Part shown: positions 9,661 to 20,500 of the stretch, piece after piece
Numbering within the stretch: position 1 is the stretch's first letter
Layout: every line of letters begins with the position of its first letter
Source of the DNA: Chromera velia
Lineage: Eukaryota > Sar > Chromeraceae
Assembly: GCA_018398765.1 (NCBI GenBank)
Contig: JAHBMJ010001735.1
Location: 1-26,800, forward strand
Length of the DNA stretch: 26,800 nt
Direction of reading: 5' to 3'
Notes under the pieces: generated by a model
What the model was told of the DNA's origin: nothing
Databases searched by the model: none
Seen by the model: the letters and a program-made list of their open reading frames with translations, nothing else
Position numbers and translations under genes: made by a program

Positions 9661-10591
9661 AGTGGCTCTAGCTGTAATCTGTAAAGTTTTTAAATAATAA
9701 AGCCCACCCCTAAACTTTAGACTTTAAATTTTTTTATTTTAGAACTTTAAGATTTTATAGGAGAAAAACTTGTGACTACTACTTACTTACTAGGCCTAGT
9801 TACACTATCCACATAAGAGTAACCGCTAAAGAATAATAATGAGGCGGCCGCTAGGCCGCCGAGTTATGGTTTTTTAGTAACTGAAGGTTTAAAATAGTAA
9901 ATTACGGGAAACCAGTAACGTAACCCGCTAATAATAGCCTGATATACGATTATTCAGTTCTGGATCTAGTTCTGGATATCAAATAGGAGGAAAAAGACTG
10001 AATTCAATCTGTTTAAAACTTGTTTTTTAACGTTTATAGCTACCTTTACATTCAAATGTTTGACAAAACAATACAAAAGATCGATCTTTCACAAAGGTGT
10101 TTAGTCACTTATGATTAGAATATATTTAATTATCCCATAAAGTGATTGAATGTGATTGAATAAAGTGATTAATTAGCCAAAGTCCGCTTCTTACTAGTCT
10201 TTAATACTTTAGGTCATTCTAATGGTGCGTGGTTTTTTTTTTACGTTAATTATAAAAACAAATGTTTTGGGAGTAGTCTGGAGGCTTGTGCACATCCAGT
10301 GCACTGCATACATGCATCGCCCAGCCTATGCAGCCCACGGGCCGGCCATGCACGCGCCGGCGCGGCCCACCGCTCCTACTAGCAGCCGCAGCCATAATCC
10401 ATCGGTGCGGCCATCGGTGCATGCATTCGGAGCTGAATAGCCGATTGTACAGGTTGCATAAAAAATCGGGTCTTCATGCATAAGTTTCAAACACAAGGTA
10501 AGATGCAAACTTAAAGTCACAGCAAGTCATGATACCAGTCTGAGATGACTGAGGCCTGATATGTTCAGACGATTAACTCTATCGTTTGAAA
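9661..10591. other. AT-rich transposon-derived spacer
   Basis: The stretch is strongly AT-rich and has no credible gene. It contains the perfect 7-base inverted repeat GGCGGCC-GCTA-GGCCGCC at 9843-9860 and, at about 10286-10440, a GC-rich island with two CCATCGGTGC copies. The local texture matches decayed DNA transposons, and the short BED-finger frame follows. Confidence 0.4.
9788..9884 (+). repeat. Left copy of an inverted, diverged repeat
   Basis: TACTAGGCCT, ACAC, TCCACATAAG, AGTAAC and TTATGGTTTTTT occur in this order. The same order is found on the reverse complement of 14285-14190, with small gaps. The two copies face each other, as the ends of one large decayed element would, or as two independent inserts of one family. 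Confidence 0.45.
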
Positions 10592-10786
10592 ATGAGTCAA
10601 GTGAACATACAAGACTTCTTCAAAGCAGTTCAGCCACCGCTCGGCAAACTTGTAGAATCGTATACATACAATTCCTGCGGGACAACAGCCAAAAGCAGTA
10701 GAGGGACGTCCAATCTTTGGACTCACCTTCGAAGCTGCAAAAAGAAGACAGAAGAAATCAAAAAAGCAATCGCTACCCAGCATTAG
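10592..10786 (+). pseudogene. BED-like zinc-finger remnant of a hAT transposase
   Basis: A 64-residue frame starts MSQVNIQDFFKAV and ends at TAG after a C...GTSNLWTHLRSC motif. BED fingers at the N-terminus of hAT transposases read C-x2-C ... tsnLw.HL ... H/C, and the LWTHLRSC half is a close match. Only one cysteine of the first pair is evident, and nothing resembling the hAT catalytic domain follows, so this is a truncated remnant or a lone exon. The AT-rich surroundings and nearby transposon ends agree. Confidence 0.5.
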
Positions 10787-11610
10787 AATGAGCTTAATTA
10801 GATCGGCTCCCAATGCTCCACTGCGGACTCAGTCTGGTGTTTTGGTGTTTTGGTCTCGACAGTGCTTATGGTGTTTTAGTGTTTCACGTTCGAATGCTGA
10901 AAGTGAAAAAGAGTGCATCTTACGTAGTGCATACAGTAAGGCCTCCTTTTGCTATGCAGTGTGTGCTGCAGTGTGCATGCGTATTTTGGTGTAGTGTGTG
11001 CATATTCATGTAATGAGAACGTGTATAAACTTTCAACCGCGTATTCATATGATATGTTATTTGCTAGTTTAATAAGTTTATAAATTATAAGATTTTATAA
11101 AATTCTAGTAACACTGTAACACAGTCTAGTATAGTAACTGTTATACTACTGCCTATTAACAGTGCCTAACAGCTAGATAGCCCCTGTTTATCTTTTTTAA
11201 AACCAATTTTTTATAGTTATAAACTGTATTAAAAAAAAAAAATCAAAAATGTAGCCTGGAGGGCTCCGCCCCCCGGACCCCCCCTTAATTAATTTAAGAA
11301 TATATTCCTGATTATATTACTTTTGAAGTGAGTAACTAGTGAATAAATATATTCCGTGATTTAACACCTTTGATCTTTCAAGCCCTTTCCATCCCCCCTC
11401 CTTCTCTTGTGGTCTTCTTAACTGCTGGCTTTGGCTTTTACCTTACCTTTTAGCCTTCCTTTGCCCCTCGCCTTTACCTTGGCGGCAAAAGGCTAATTTG
11501 AGAAAGACGAACTCGAAGATGTCCCCCCTGGTCTAGCTACTAGCCCTGCAGAAACAGTTCGCTCTCTACAGTTCACAAAGAGACGGTGCAGTTCGTAATA
11601 CATACAGATA
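10787..11610. other. AT-rich spacer with one GC-rich island
   Basis: No gene was seen. At 11254-11285 a block beginning GGAGGGCTCCGCCCCCCGGA, followed by a C run, stands out in AT-rich DNA. GGAGGGCTCC is nearly self-complementary. Its origin is unknown; an end of a mobile element is possible. Confidence 0.35.
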
Positions 11611-11618
11611 TACACACA

Positions 11619-11663
<45 letters not shown>

Positions 11664-11680
11664 ACACACATATATATACA

Positions 11681-11724
<44 letters not shown>

Positions 11725-11823
11725 TACACACACATACACACACATATTATGTAACACATACATACACATATATACACACATACACACACACACACATACA
11801 CACACACACACACATACACACAC
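11611..11823. repeat. CA dinucleotide microsatellite with TA interruptions
   Basis: About 210 bases are (CA)n with interspersed CATA and TATATA. The repeat produces long but meaningless frames on both strands (alternating T/H and C/V). It ends about 30 bases before the target duplication of the hAT-like element. Confidence 0.95.
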
Positions 11824-11853
11824 CAAATATTGCTTAGAAATGTTAAAGAAGAG

Positions 11854-11861
11854 AAAGCAGG
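11854..11861 (+). repeat. Target-site duplication, left copy
   Basis: AAAGCAGG directly precedes the left terminal inverted repeat and is identical to 13076-13083. Confidence 0.85.
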
Positions 11862-13075
11862 TACACTTGGACCTTAAGAGTTACTAAAGGACTTTTGCGA
11901 AAAAGTCGCGTTACTAAAATTACGCAACTTTTTACTGGTTACGAATGGCTTTTTTGAACCTGTTAGAGGGGTTAAGTTACCGTAATTTTATTCTTTTCTA
12001 GGCCATGTTTAAAGACTTTTTGGGGCCGTTCCCGTACGCCATCCCTGCGTGGTTAAGAACCATTATACTTCCTGTCTCTCCGACTCTTTCTCTGCAGGTG
12101 AAAGTATGTACCGAGTTTAAGGTTATAGTGACCACAAAACAGCGTACAAGACACTATAAGGCACTCTCTTATTGTCAATGATCTAGTGATTCAAAACAGA
12201 GATTATGATAGACGAACAAGAACTTTTATACAAGAAAGTAGTCCGCATTCGCCTCCGTAAAGCGGTGCATGGATTCATACACAGACTACGAAGATGGCGG
12301 TCTGACTCATAAAGATTTCGCTGCCCTTCCCGTCGATGCCTTCGTTGAGAAATACGGGGCACTCAAGAACAGTATCACCCGATTCACGTACAAGAACATG
12401 AATTACTATATTTTCTGCAGCAGGTGTCAGAATAAGAACTCGTACAAGCCGTGGGCGCTTGATCATAAAATCAAAGACACGATTCTCCACGTAGTTTCCT
12501 GCGCAGAGGCTGTGTCATATACTGTGTTAAGAGTTCCCTTCACCGCGAGTTGTCTGATCAACTCTCGCATCATTGCACAAGATGCTGGCTTTGCCAGCAT
12601 TTCTTTCAATGGAGCGATCCGGATGGCAGAGGCTGTGGCCTCTCGTTGTTTCTCTGTTATTCAAAAGGCAGTGACGGCGCAGTCAAGACTCAGTGAATCC
12701 GCATCCAAAGCTCCAAAGAAGCACTGTTTAAGCATGATGATTTGTCGATGAGTCTGGCACTGAATTATGGATGATTGCGGATGATGGCCTCAAAAAAGAC
12801 TCTAAAGTGATAGTATTAGTAGCCTATAGTAAAGTGTTAAAAATGTTTCAACTAAATCTTGAACTGATAGCAGCTTTAAATCATTTTGCCGCATGTCTGA
12901 AGTAGAGAAAACATTTTAAAACAGTGTCACTCTAGTTTTAAAAACGGTGTAAACACTAGTTTTATTATGATAGCATAGCCTTCCTCTGTGAAAGTTACCA
13001 AAGTACGGTAACTTTAGGGGGTCATGAACCCTAAAGTTACTGCGCTATCCGGGTAACTCTTAAAGTCCAAGTGTA
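11862..13075. mobile_element. hAT-like DNA transposon, 1.2 kb, with terminal inverted repeats and 8-base target duplication
   Basis: The left end TACACTTGGAC at 11862 continues to AAGAGTTAC. The right end, read on the minus strand from 13075, is TACACTTGGAC then TTAAGAGTTAC, about 22 bases with one mismatch. The flanks carry the perfect direct duplication AAAGCAGG (11854-11861 and 13076-13083). Eight-base duplications are characteristic of the hAT superfamily (P and Merlin elements can also give about 8). The inside holds one reading frame with a zinc-finger-like motif and no visible transposase catalytic domain, so the copy is probably non-autonomous. Near-identical ends and an exact duplication suggest a fairly recent insertion. 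Confidence 0.82.
12269..12751 (+). CDS. Unrecognised 160-residue protein inside the hAT-like element, possible BED-type finger
   Basis: The frame starts at an ATG (MDSYTDYEDGG) and ends TGA, using a balanced codon set that differs from the AT-rich flanks. Residues about 48-80 contain FCSRCQNKN ... H ... LHVVSC, that is C-x2-C followed by a distant H-x3-C, which could be a BED-type or other zinc finger as found at the N-terminus of hAT proteins. The C-terminal half (residues 85-160) is helical and matches nothing I recognise. It may be the DNA-binding remnant of a transposase, which could compete for the element's ends, or a captured host fragment. It is the only sizeable frame between the terminal repeats. 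Confidence 0.5.
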   Translation: MDSYTDYEDGGLTHKDFAALPVDAFVEKYGALKNSITRFTYKNMNYYIFCSRCQNKNSYKPWALDHKIKDTILHVVSCAEAVSYTVLRVPFTASCLINSRIIAQDAGFASISFNGAIRMAEAVASRCFSVIQKAVTAQSRLSESASKAPKKHCLSMMICR

Positions 13076-13083
13076 AAAGCAGG
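13076..13083 (+). repeat. Target-site duplication, right copy
   Basis: AAAGCAGG directly follows the right terminal inverted repeat and is identical to 11854-11861. Confidence 0.85.
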
Positions 13084-13345
13084 TATGGAAGAGAAACGGT
13101 GTTGCATCGCACAGAAGTGACACATCTGCAGACCATAAGGTTGTTGGCATCTCTTGCTGTGATCCCAGACGTGTCTGCTTTCATACTACTGAACATGGAA
13201 ATGCAGATACATACTATTAGTACCACTAAATTGTACAATCACGCACACACACAAACAGATACAGATACAGAGAATGCGTCAATCTATCCCAACCCACCCA
13301 CTCATACACTTTATATACTCAGCAAACTCTCGCTCGAACTGTACG

Positions 13346-13735
13346 GCATTCATTTATCATTCATTCATTCACCCACTCCCTCATTCACTGACACCCTCTT
13401 TCTCTCACTCACTCAGCAACTCACCCACCCAGCCTCACTCACTCATTAACTCACTCCCTCCCACATCACCCTCACTCACTCATCTATTTACTTATTCATT
13501 CACTCACCCACTCGTACCCACTCGTTCTTTCACCCAGTGGTACCTTCACTCATTCATCCACTCAGTTACTCACTCTCACATTTACCTGCACTCACTCGAT
13601 GCTCACTCACTCACTCACTCATTCATTCACTCACTCATTCACTTATCCCGACATTCAGTCACCCATCCATCCATCCTTATCATATCTATCCATCTATCTC
13701 AATCCATTTATCCATTTATTCATTCATTCACCCCT
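13346..13735. repeat. Tetranucleotide-based minisatellite (CACT/CATT/CATC)
   Basis: About 390 bases consist of imperfect CACTCATT-type units, ending in CATC and TATC variants. The repeat causes S/H/T/F/I-rich frames that are not genes. Confidence 0.9.
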
Positions 13736-14136
13736 CCTGACCTTCGCAGAGAGTCATTTTGTTAGGCAGGCAGTCAGGCATGCAGACACAGCGACAAGGA
13801 AGAACAGCCAGGCACAGACAGACACAAACACGCTTCTCCCGTCTATCTCCGTCTCTAGTACGCTTTCTTTGTCTGAAGGTGTGTATGCTGGTCGTGGTGA
13901 TTCCTGCGCCACAAGATTAACAGCAGCTTAACAAGATCGTACCTCATCGGTTGGTAATGCCATTAGTTAATTGGCTCCTTTGGCTTACCAGTCTTGGAGT
14001 CAGTTCATTATCAATCATTCACTTGTCCAAGCATGCATATGATTGAATGATTGAATTGCATGCAGGATGTATGCATGCACTGTATGAAGAACCGCGCGTG
14101 AGATTTCTATGTCGGACCCCTCTGTTGGCCCCACAA
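13736..14136. other. Spacer with an 11-base inverted repeat
   Basis: No gene was seen. TCAATCATTCA at 14011-14021 is the exact reverse complement of TGAATGATTGA at 14044-14054, and GCATGC palindromes lie between and after the arms. The feature could form a small cruciform; its function is unknown. Confidence 0.4.
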
Positions 14137-14189
14137 CGCCCGAATTACGGTTTTTCCGTACTAAAAAATTAGTGCTGAAGGCGCTAAGT

Positions 14190-14285
14190 TACAGAAAAAC
14201 CGTAACAAAAAAAACCATAATCCGTAAACCCCTCACAGACCCCCATCGTAACTCTAAGGCTTATGTGGACGGTGTAGGCCTAGTA
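14190..14285 (-). repeat. Right copy of the inverted, diverged repeat
   Basis: Read on the minus strand from 14285, TACTAGGCCT, ACAC, TCCACATAAG and AGAGTTAC, then TTATGGTTTTTT, repeat the order seen at 9788-9884. The AAGAGTTAC-like core is also shared with the terminal repeats of the hAT-like element at 11862, which suggests related families. Confidence 0.45.
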
Positions 14286-14574
14286 CTAGGCATCGGCTAA
14301 ACTAGCGGCTAAAGAAAAAGAAAAAAGATCCCCCTGAACCCTTTCCTTTTTTTTTCTTTTTTTCTTTTTCAGTCAAACACTAGGTCAAATAAGGTCAAAC
14401 AACTGTTGTTCAAGTGTTTGACGGATATTGTTCTTAGTGTTGTTCACGTGTTGCATAACTGTTCTTAAGTGTTATTGAAGGCTAGTGTTGAAAGTAAAAA
14501 AAGTATTTTTTTAAAAAAAATCTCCCAAGATCACTTATTTTTTTTCTTTTTTTTTTCTTTTAGCCGACGCCTAG
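14286..14574. mobile_element. MITE-like inverted-repeat element
   Basis: The left end CTAGGCATCGGCTAA followed by an AAGAAAAAGAAAAAAGATC run mirrors the right end, which on the minus strand from 14574 reads CTAGGCGTCGGCTAA then an A/G run and GTGATC. The element is 289 bases long with no coding content. No target duplication is obvious, so the borders are provisional. Confidence 0.4.
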
Positions 14575-14672
14575 ACTTGTTACTAATCATATCAATTAAA
14601 ACACAATATTAGACACAATATTGAAGACACTTAATTTATTATGAATTACCTCTAGGGATTTCTTGAGAAGGG

Positions 14673-14699
14673 NNNNNNNNNNNNNNNNNNNNNNNNNNN
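14673..14699. other. Assembly gap (27 Ns)
   Basis: A run of N characters. Sequence to the left and right may not be truly adjacent, so the distance between the transposon region and the polymerase gene is unreliable. Confidence 0.98.
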
Positions 14700-15370
14700 T
14701 AAGACACCGTCTTATTGATTCGTATATTAATAAAAATTTTTTTGCACGTCCCCGGTTGAAGCTCTTCGACGCTCTTGGATCTGCGTCTGAGCGTCGTTCT
14801 AAAAAGGATAGCCTAGGATATAGGCCTGAATAGGCTCAAGTCGAAAAAGGGCTTAAGTCGGGCGGCGCGGATACTCCGTCTCGGAGACGCCCGGAGACGC
14901 CTCGTCTCGTCCAGCTGGCGAACATGTTCTTCAAAATTCTTCAAACGTTGAACTGAGTCCATTATGGACTATTCTTGACTACGAGTCCACTACAGGATAT
15001 CTGCCTTTTCGATGTTCAATGCAGCTCAAGCAACTTTCAATCATCTAAAGGAAAACGGGGATTTGGGCTTGGAAGCTGCACATCTAGAAGCTCAAGTACT
15101 TACCTTGCCGACTGTGAAAACTGTCGTTTTGCCTCTATCACATCAGTTTCTCCTGCCCATGTTCTGTGAAGCTCGTCATCCTTGCTGGGTCTATTTCTCG
15201 TTGATGCTGGTACTTTTTTCCCGTACTGGCATCAAATTTGCTGGTCTTTGACTCTGAGTCTGATTGATATGGGAAGAAAAAAAGGAAAGCGGTTATGGAG
15301 ACGCGTCTTGTCTATCCATCGAGGAGCTCTGCTATGGCAGGTCGACTGCGACCGCACGTGGACTGACTAG
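14700..15370. other. Upstream flank of the polymerase gene
   Basis: At 14750-14910 short GAGACG/CGTCTC and GACGC words recur, and CGTCTCGGAGACG is a palindrome. From 14975 the composition becomes gene-like. Open frames at 14975-15169, 15012-15251 and 15182-15370 could contain the 5' untranslated region or a first exon of the polymerase gene, but none has a recognisable domain or a clearly phased splice site. Confidence 0.35.
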
Positions 15371-17553
15371 AAGGCCCAACTGAAAACAGGGGAAGCCGCA
15401 CTTTCAAGTTATGTCAGTGTGGTTGTCTCAAGGATCAGATACCAGATAACTGCCGCAGAAGTTGCGGATGGACTCCGACAGCACGGTCACGTCTCCGCAG
15501 TGCGTGTTCTGCGACACGAGACGGGTCATGAACATGAAGGGAAGTCGAGAGGCACCGCGGTGGTCGACTTCAAGACCACCATTCTTGCCTTTCCCCAAGG
15601 AAAAAACTCCAGAATTTCCATTCCTGCGCCCAGCATCAGTTGCGATCCGCAGGGAGACGTTCTTGTGCAAAAATGCAAAAATCCAAATCTTCAGATGCAC
15701 AGAGCCAGATACCACCACAAGACCGGCACACCCCTGTACTTTCATGGGACGCGACTGAGTGCGGGGTGTGTGGCAGCGTACGTGCCCTCTGCTGTTCGAG
15801 ACGATTTGTCTCTCGGGAGGCAAGAAAAAAATCTGCTTGACGGGGCCAAGGTGTTTTTCGAGGAGTGCCGGCTTAACCGAAGAATGGTCACAATTTTGGA
15901 CATACCAAGGCGTTGTGTGGAGATTCTGATTCAGGGGGAGTCAGTCGATGAAGTGTTCAAGGTTTCTGTGCGCTTCAAAAGACTCGCAGGACCTCTTCGC
16001 TTTCTTCGTAACTCGCAAGGAGAGAACGTCCCTCTGATTGCGGCCAGACTGAGAGAGCCACCCCGTGTGTTTTCTGCGCGTGCGCCTGTCACCTCCCTCG
16101 CTGGAAGGTTGGCAGGCCAGGAGGCTGTGAGACGACTCCACACAGGTCTGTCTGTCGCTTTCCTCCTTTCAAAAAAGTGGTACGTTGTAGCAAAGACCCG
16201 TCAGACGAATTGTTCTCCTTTTTCTTTCTGGGATGCGTGCAGTGTTGGGAGGAGTCATGTCGGACGATGATCGTTTCGAGTGGGAGGAGCAGAGCGCCGC
16301 CCAGAGTCTGACAGCTGAGCTTCCCCGTCTTCTGTCTGAAGTCTCATGGGAGAGGACTGTGGACTTCTCCCCGCATCAAACTCTCGGGTCTGCCTTTGTT
16401 TTGGTTCTGCGTGTGGAGACTGAGGGGACTGAGCGTGCCCTTAAGGAACCAGCCGTGTGGGAAGATCTGGAGGACTTTCGCCTGGTTGAACGGTTTTGGG
16501 GTCACGGGGGGGGGTCTGCCCATTCGCAGTTGCAGTTGGGGTCACAGGCAGGCGATGCGATTTGCTCACTGCCTGTATGGGTCGGGAAGGAGGGGGACGT
16601 GGCGGGGGAGGTGAATGTGTGTGAAGTCGTGGGGAGAAGGACAGAGAGAGTTGATCAATGGCTCGGAGGGCAGCACAGAAATGTTTGTTGGGCCATTCGG
16701 GCATTGGTCGATCGGGGGGTGATCAGCCGTTGGACACTTGGGGAGGTGGTGGTGGAGTTTCTGTGTGGGATTGCTGAGGAGACAGGAGAGGAGGCCGTTG
16801 TTACGGTAAGCAAACGAAGAGGCCGGTGGCTTGTTTTTTTGCCTTTTTGTATATTTCTCTTCTCTGTGTGGAGTGGGGGGGTGGAGGGGAAGGCTGATTT
16901 TCTTGTGTGCTTGAAGGCGTTCGTTTGTTTGCCCTTTGAAATCTTCCCGGTGAAGGGAGGGACGTTCGACGGTTTGTTCTTCTGACTGGCCTTGCAGAGG
17001 GCTTTCACTGGATGATTGCAGTCTTCACTGCTGTCCTTGATGCCTTTTTGCTCTTTTTGCTTTGTGTCGAGGCTTTGTGTGGATGACAAGATGATGCTTT
17101 CATTGGTTGAGTCCTTGCCGCGACGTGCCGGAAATCATCTCTATCTGTATCACTTCTCCTCCTTATCACTTGTTTAGTTGCAGATTCTTGAAGCACTGAG
17201 GGAATGTCGTCCGGTGGAGTGCGACCCTTTGATTGAGCTCAGAAGGTGGGTGGGCATGTTGTGTGCATGGGAATAAGGGGGTAAGTCTTTCCGACTGCCT
17301 TGTTGCTTTTCTCTGAGAGTCTGCTTCTGGGCCAGTGTGTCGCTGCAAGTGGGTCTCCGTTTGGATGTCTTCTCTGTCTCTCATGGTGTGTCTTGAGACG
17401 TCCCCTGTGTAAAAGAACCTGTCTGTCTCTCAGTCTGTCTGCCTCTCCCCCGCCCCTCTGTGCGTGGGCGTGCGCACGTGCGTGTGTGTGACTGCGAGTG
17501 AGCGTGCGTGTGCGTAAGCGTGCGTGTGCGTGTGTGTGTATGGTTGTGTATGC

Positions 17554-17598
<45 letters not shown>

Positions 17599-20500
17599 TG
17601 ATTCGGAGCCTGGCAGTGGCCATTTTTCGAGTTTTTTCTGACCGCCACCAAAGTACTCATGCGTCTACTTCTATCTCCCTATGAACCTCTACCTCTTGTT
17701 TTTGTCTGTATGCTGCAGGTATATGAGAGCTGAGGGGCTTCTCCCAGATGACGAGTCAGAGGGAGAGAAGGAGGAAGAGGAGGAGGGTCATGGTCGTGCC
17801 CCTCCTGCAAAGAAGATGAAGCTCTCGCACGAAGAGAAGAGGGGCAGCGGGTATGACGTGCAGATGGAGGAGTCTTCAGAGGAAACAAGGAATTGGGGGG
17901 GGGAGGGGGGAGAGGAGGACGAGAGCCCCCCCTCTCATTGCATGAAGGTGCCACGACTCCTTGTGACTCCTCTCCGTGAGATGGCCCTTCCTCCAGAGAC
18001 AGAAGTGTCCAACCGTGTTGTCAGACATTTCGTCAGCACAGAGGGCTTTGCACCTTTTGACTTCCTTCGTGTGGCTTTCGGTGATGAATCTGGTGCGCCC
18101 CTTTTTGGAGGGGATGCACGGCTCTCGGAGCGTGTGGATCGTCTTTTGAGAGACGGTGTGAGTGTGTGTGGACGTACGTATCGTTTCCTTGCGTTTTCAT
18201 CTTCCCAACTGAGAGAGCAGTCTGTTTGGATGGTCTGCTGTCCTTCTGTCGCCTCGTCCTTGTCTGCACACCGATGGAATTCTCCCGAAAAACTCAGAGA
18301 GTGGATGGGAAATTTTAGCTCTATCAAAACAGCAGCAAAGTACGCAGCCCGAGTCGGTCAGTGCTTCTCGACCACCGTCCCAGCTGCTCCTGTTTGCGAA
18401 GCAGCACCCCTCCCCCGATATCCCTTCCGCAGACTTCTTTCCGCATCCACCGGGCCCCTTGGACCCTCAGCAGCAGCAGCAGGTGTGAAGAAAATAGAAG
18501 ATGTCGAACGAGACGGTTATATCTTCTCTGACGGTACAGGCTCCATATCCAAGGAGCTTCTTCGTCGTTGTCTGACCACTGTACCGTTCCATATGGAGGA
18601 CGTGGAGGAAGTGTCGATACTCCAGATTTGCATGGGGGGGGCGAAGGGAACCCTAGTGATGAACCCATCACTCCCCCGTCCGGGTGAGTCGGCACACGTC
18701 GAAATCCGACAGAGCATGTTGAAGTTTGAAGCCGAACTCTCAAATCTTGAGGTTGTGGCAGTCGGTCAGGTAGTGCCTTATTACTTGAACAGAAACGTGA
18801 TTTTTGTCCTCACCCACCGGGGCGTGCCCGCCCAAGCCTTCATCAACCGACAGCGCAGGTGGATCCGGGCTCTGGACTCGATGTTGTCCTCGAGATCAGA
18901 TGCAGCCGCAATGATCCACACGCTTGGGGGGGTAGACACCTGGACTGTCAGGGTCTTAGGTGCCCTCTTGAGGGTCCCCGGAGGTCCGTCTCCTTCCTCC
19001 GACCCCTTCGTTCGAGGGTGTCTCCTTGCCGCCCGGTTGCATCAGTTGACGCAACTCAGAAGGAAGTGCAGACTCTTTATTCGAGAGGGAGCCGTTTTGA
19101 TGGGGGGAATGGATGAGACGGGAAAATTACCTGAGGGGTGTGTGTTTTTTTAAGTCAGGAGGCCAGAAAAGAGAGGTCCTGATGGGAGTAGAGGACTGAT
19201 GGAGGTCTTCAAAGGACGTGTGCTGGTTGCAAAGCACCCCGTCATCCATCCTGGAGACGTTCGGATTCTGACTGCTGTAGACGTTCCAGAGTTGAAGGGT
19301 CTTTTCAACGTTCTTCTATTCTCGAAACAGGGTACCAGACCTGAACCGTCCAAGCTTGCAGGGTCAGATTTGGACGGGGATCAGTATGCGGTGACTTGGG
19401 CAGAGGACCTCTTCCCCCCCGATGCCTCCAACCCACACCCCCAGAGCTATGCCCCCGCAGCGCCCCCACCCCCTCTCGATGAGGTGAAAGAAGAGCATCT
19501 CCGAAAACATTTCATAGACTTCGGCAGAACTGACAACCTAGGCAGCATCGCCAACGCCTGGCTCGTGCACGCAGATCGTCAGAGGGCAGGTTGCGATGGT
19601 TGCACGAAGCTTGCAGAGCTCCACTCAAAGGCCGTTGACTTTCCCAAATCAGGGGTGGCCGTGCAGATGCCCTCAGAACTTCGGCCTCAAGAGTGGCCGC
19701 ACTGGATGGAGAAGAAAGGGGGGACACGTTATGAGTCGTCCTCGATTCTGGGTGTACTCTATGACGATCTGAACAAACTCACAGCCACAGGAATTCCTCC
19801 CACATCCGCTTCGAGTCAACTCGACAGATTTCTATCTGAAGGCAGCACTGAGTGGCAAAGAGGGGGGGCTGGTCGAGGCATGAGGCAGATGCAGGACAGG
19901 GCTTTTCAGTCCTGTTTTGCGCGATGGCCTCAGAAACCCTCGGGGGTTGATCTTGGGCCCCATTCGTTCTCTCTTCCCGCGCTTTTCAAACATTTGCTCT
20001 CCGCTGCGCGTGTTGAGCGACAGCACTTCGAAAACTCCCTCCTTGCAGTGATGAACCGATACCGTGTCAGAAACGAGGCACAGCTCTTGACGGGCTGCTT
20101 GCATAAATACCATAAATTTCAAAAGAGAAGGCAGCATGACGTTGCTGCACAAGTGAAGATGGAGGTGTCCCACATCCGCCGCCATTTCAGATTCCGTTTC
20201 CTCCAAGAAGCTTTTTACTACGCGAGAGTGACCCCTCCAGACCCCCTGAGGCTTCTCTGGGGAGCAGAGGGAGAAGAGGGAATGGAGGACATAGGAAGTG
20301 GAGAAACGGAAGAAGGGGGAAAGGAAAGCGAGGATGGTCTCTCGCTGCAAAGAAAGTTGGAGGTCATAGAGGGGGCCGCTGCGTATATTCTGGGTGAGAG
20401 CGCACGTCGTTTTTATTCTGTGCGCTCCTCAGAGGTCCAGATTGACTGGGCCCCTGTGTTCACTTCTGAGGAGTTGGTTCGCCTCCGTTTCTTTTTCCGC

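Noticed and set aside
11493-11837. Long frames on both strands over the CA repeat
   Set aside because: Their products are alternating T/H or C/V; they are microsatellite artefacts.
13346-13735. Possible CRISPR-like repeat array
   Set aside because: The units are tiny and contiguous with no unique spacers, and the genome is eukaryotic.
13274-13765. Frames with S/H/F/I/T repeats
   Set aside because: They are produced by the CACT/CATT minisatellite and lack any domain.
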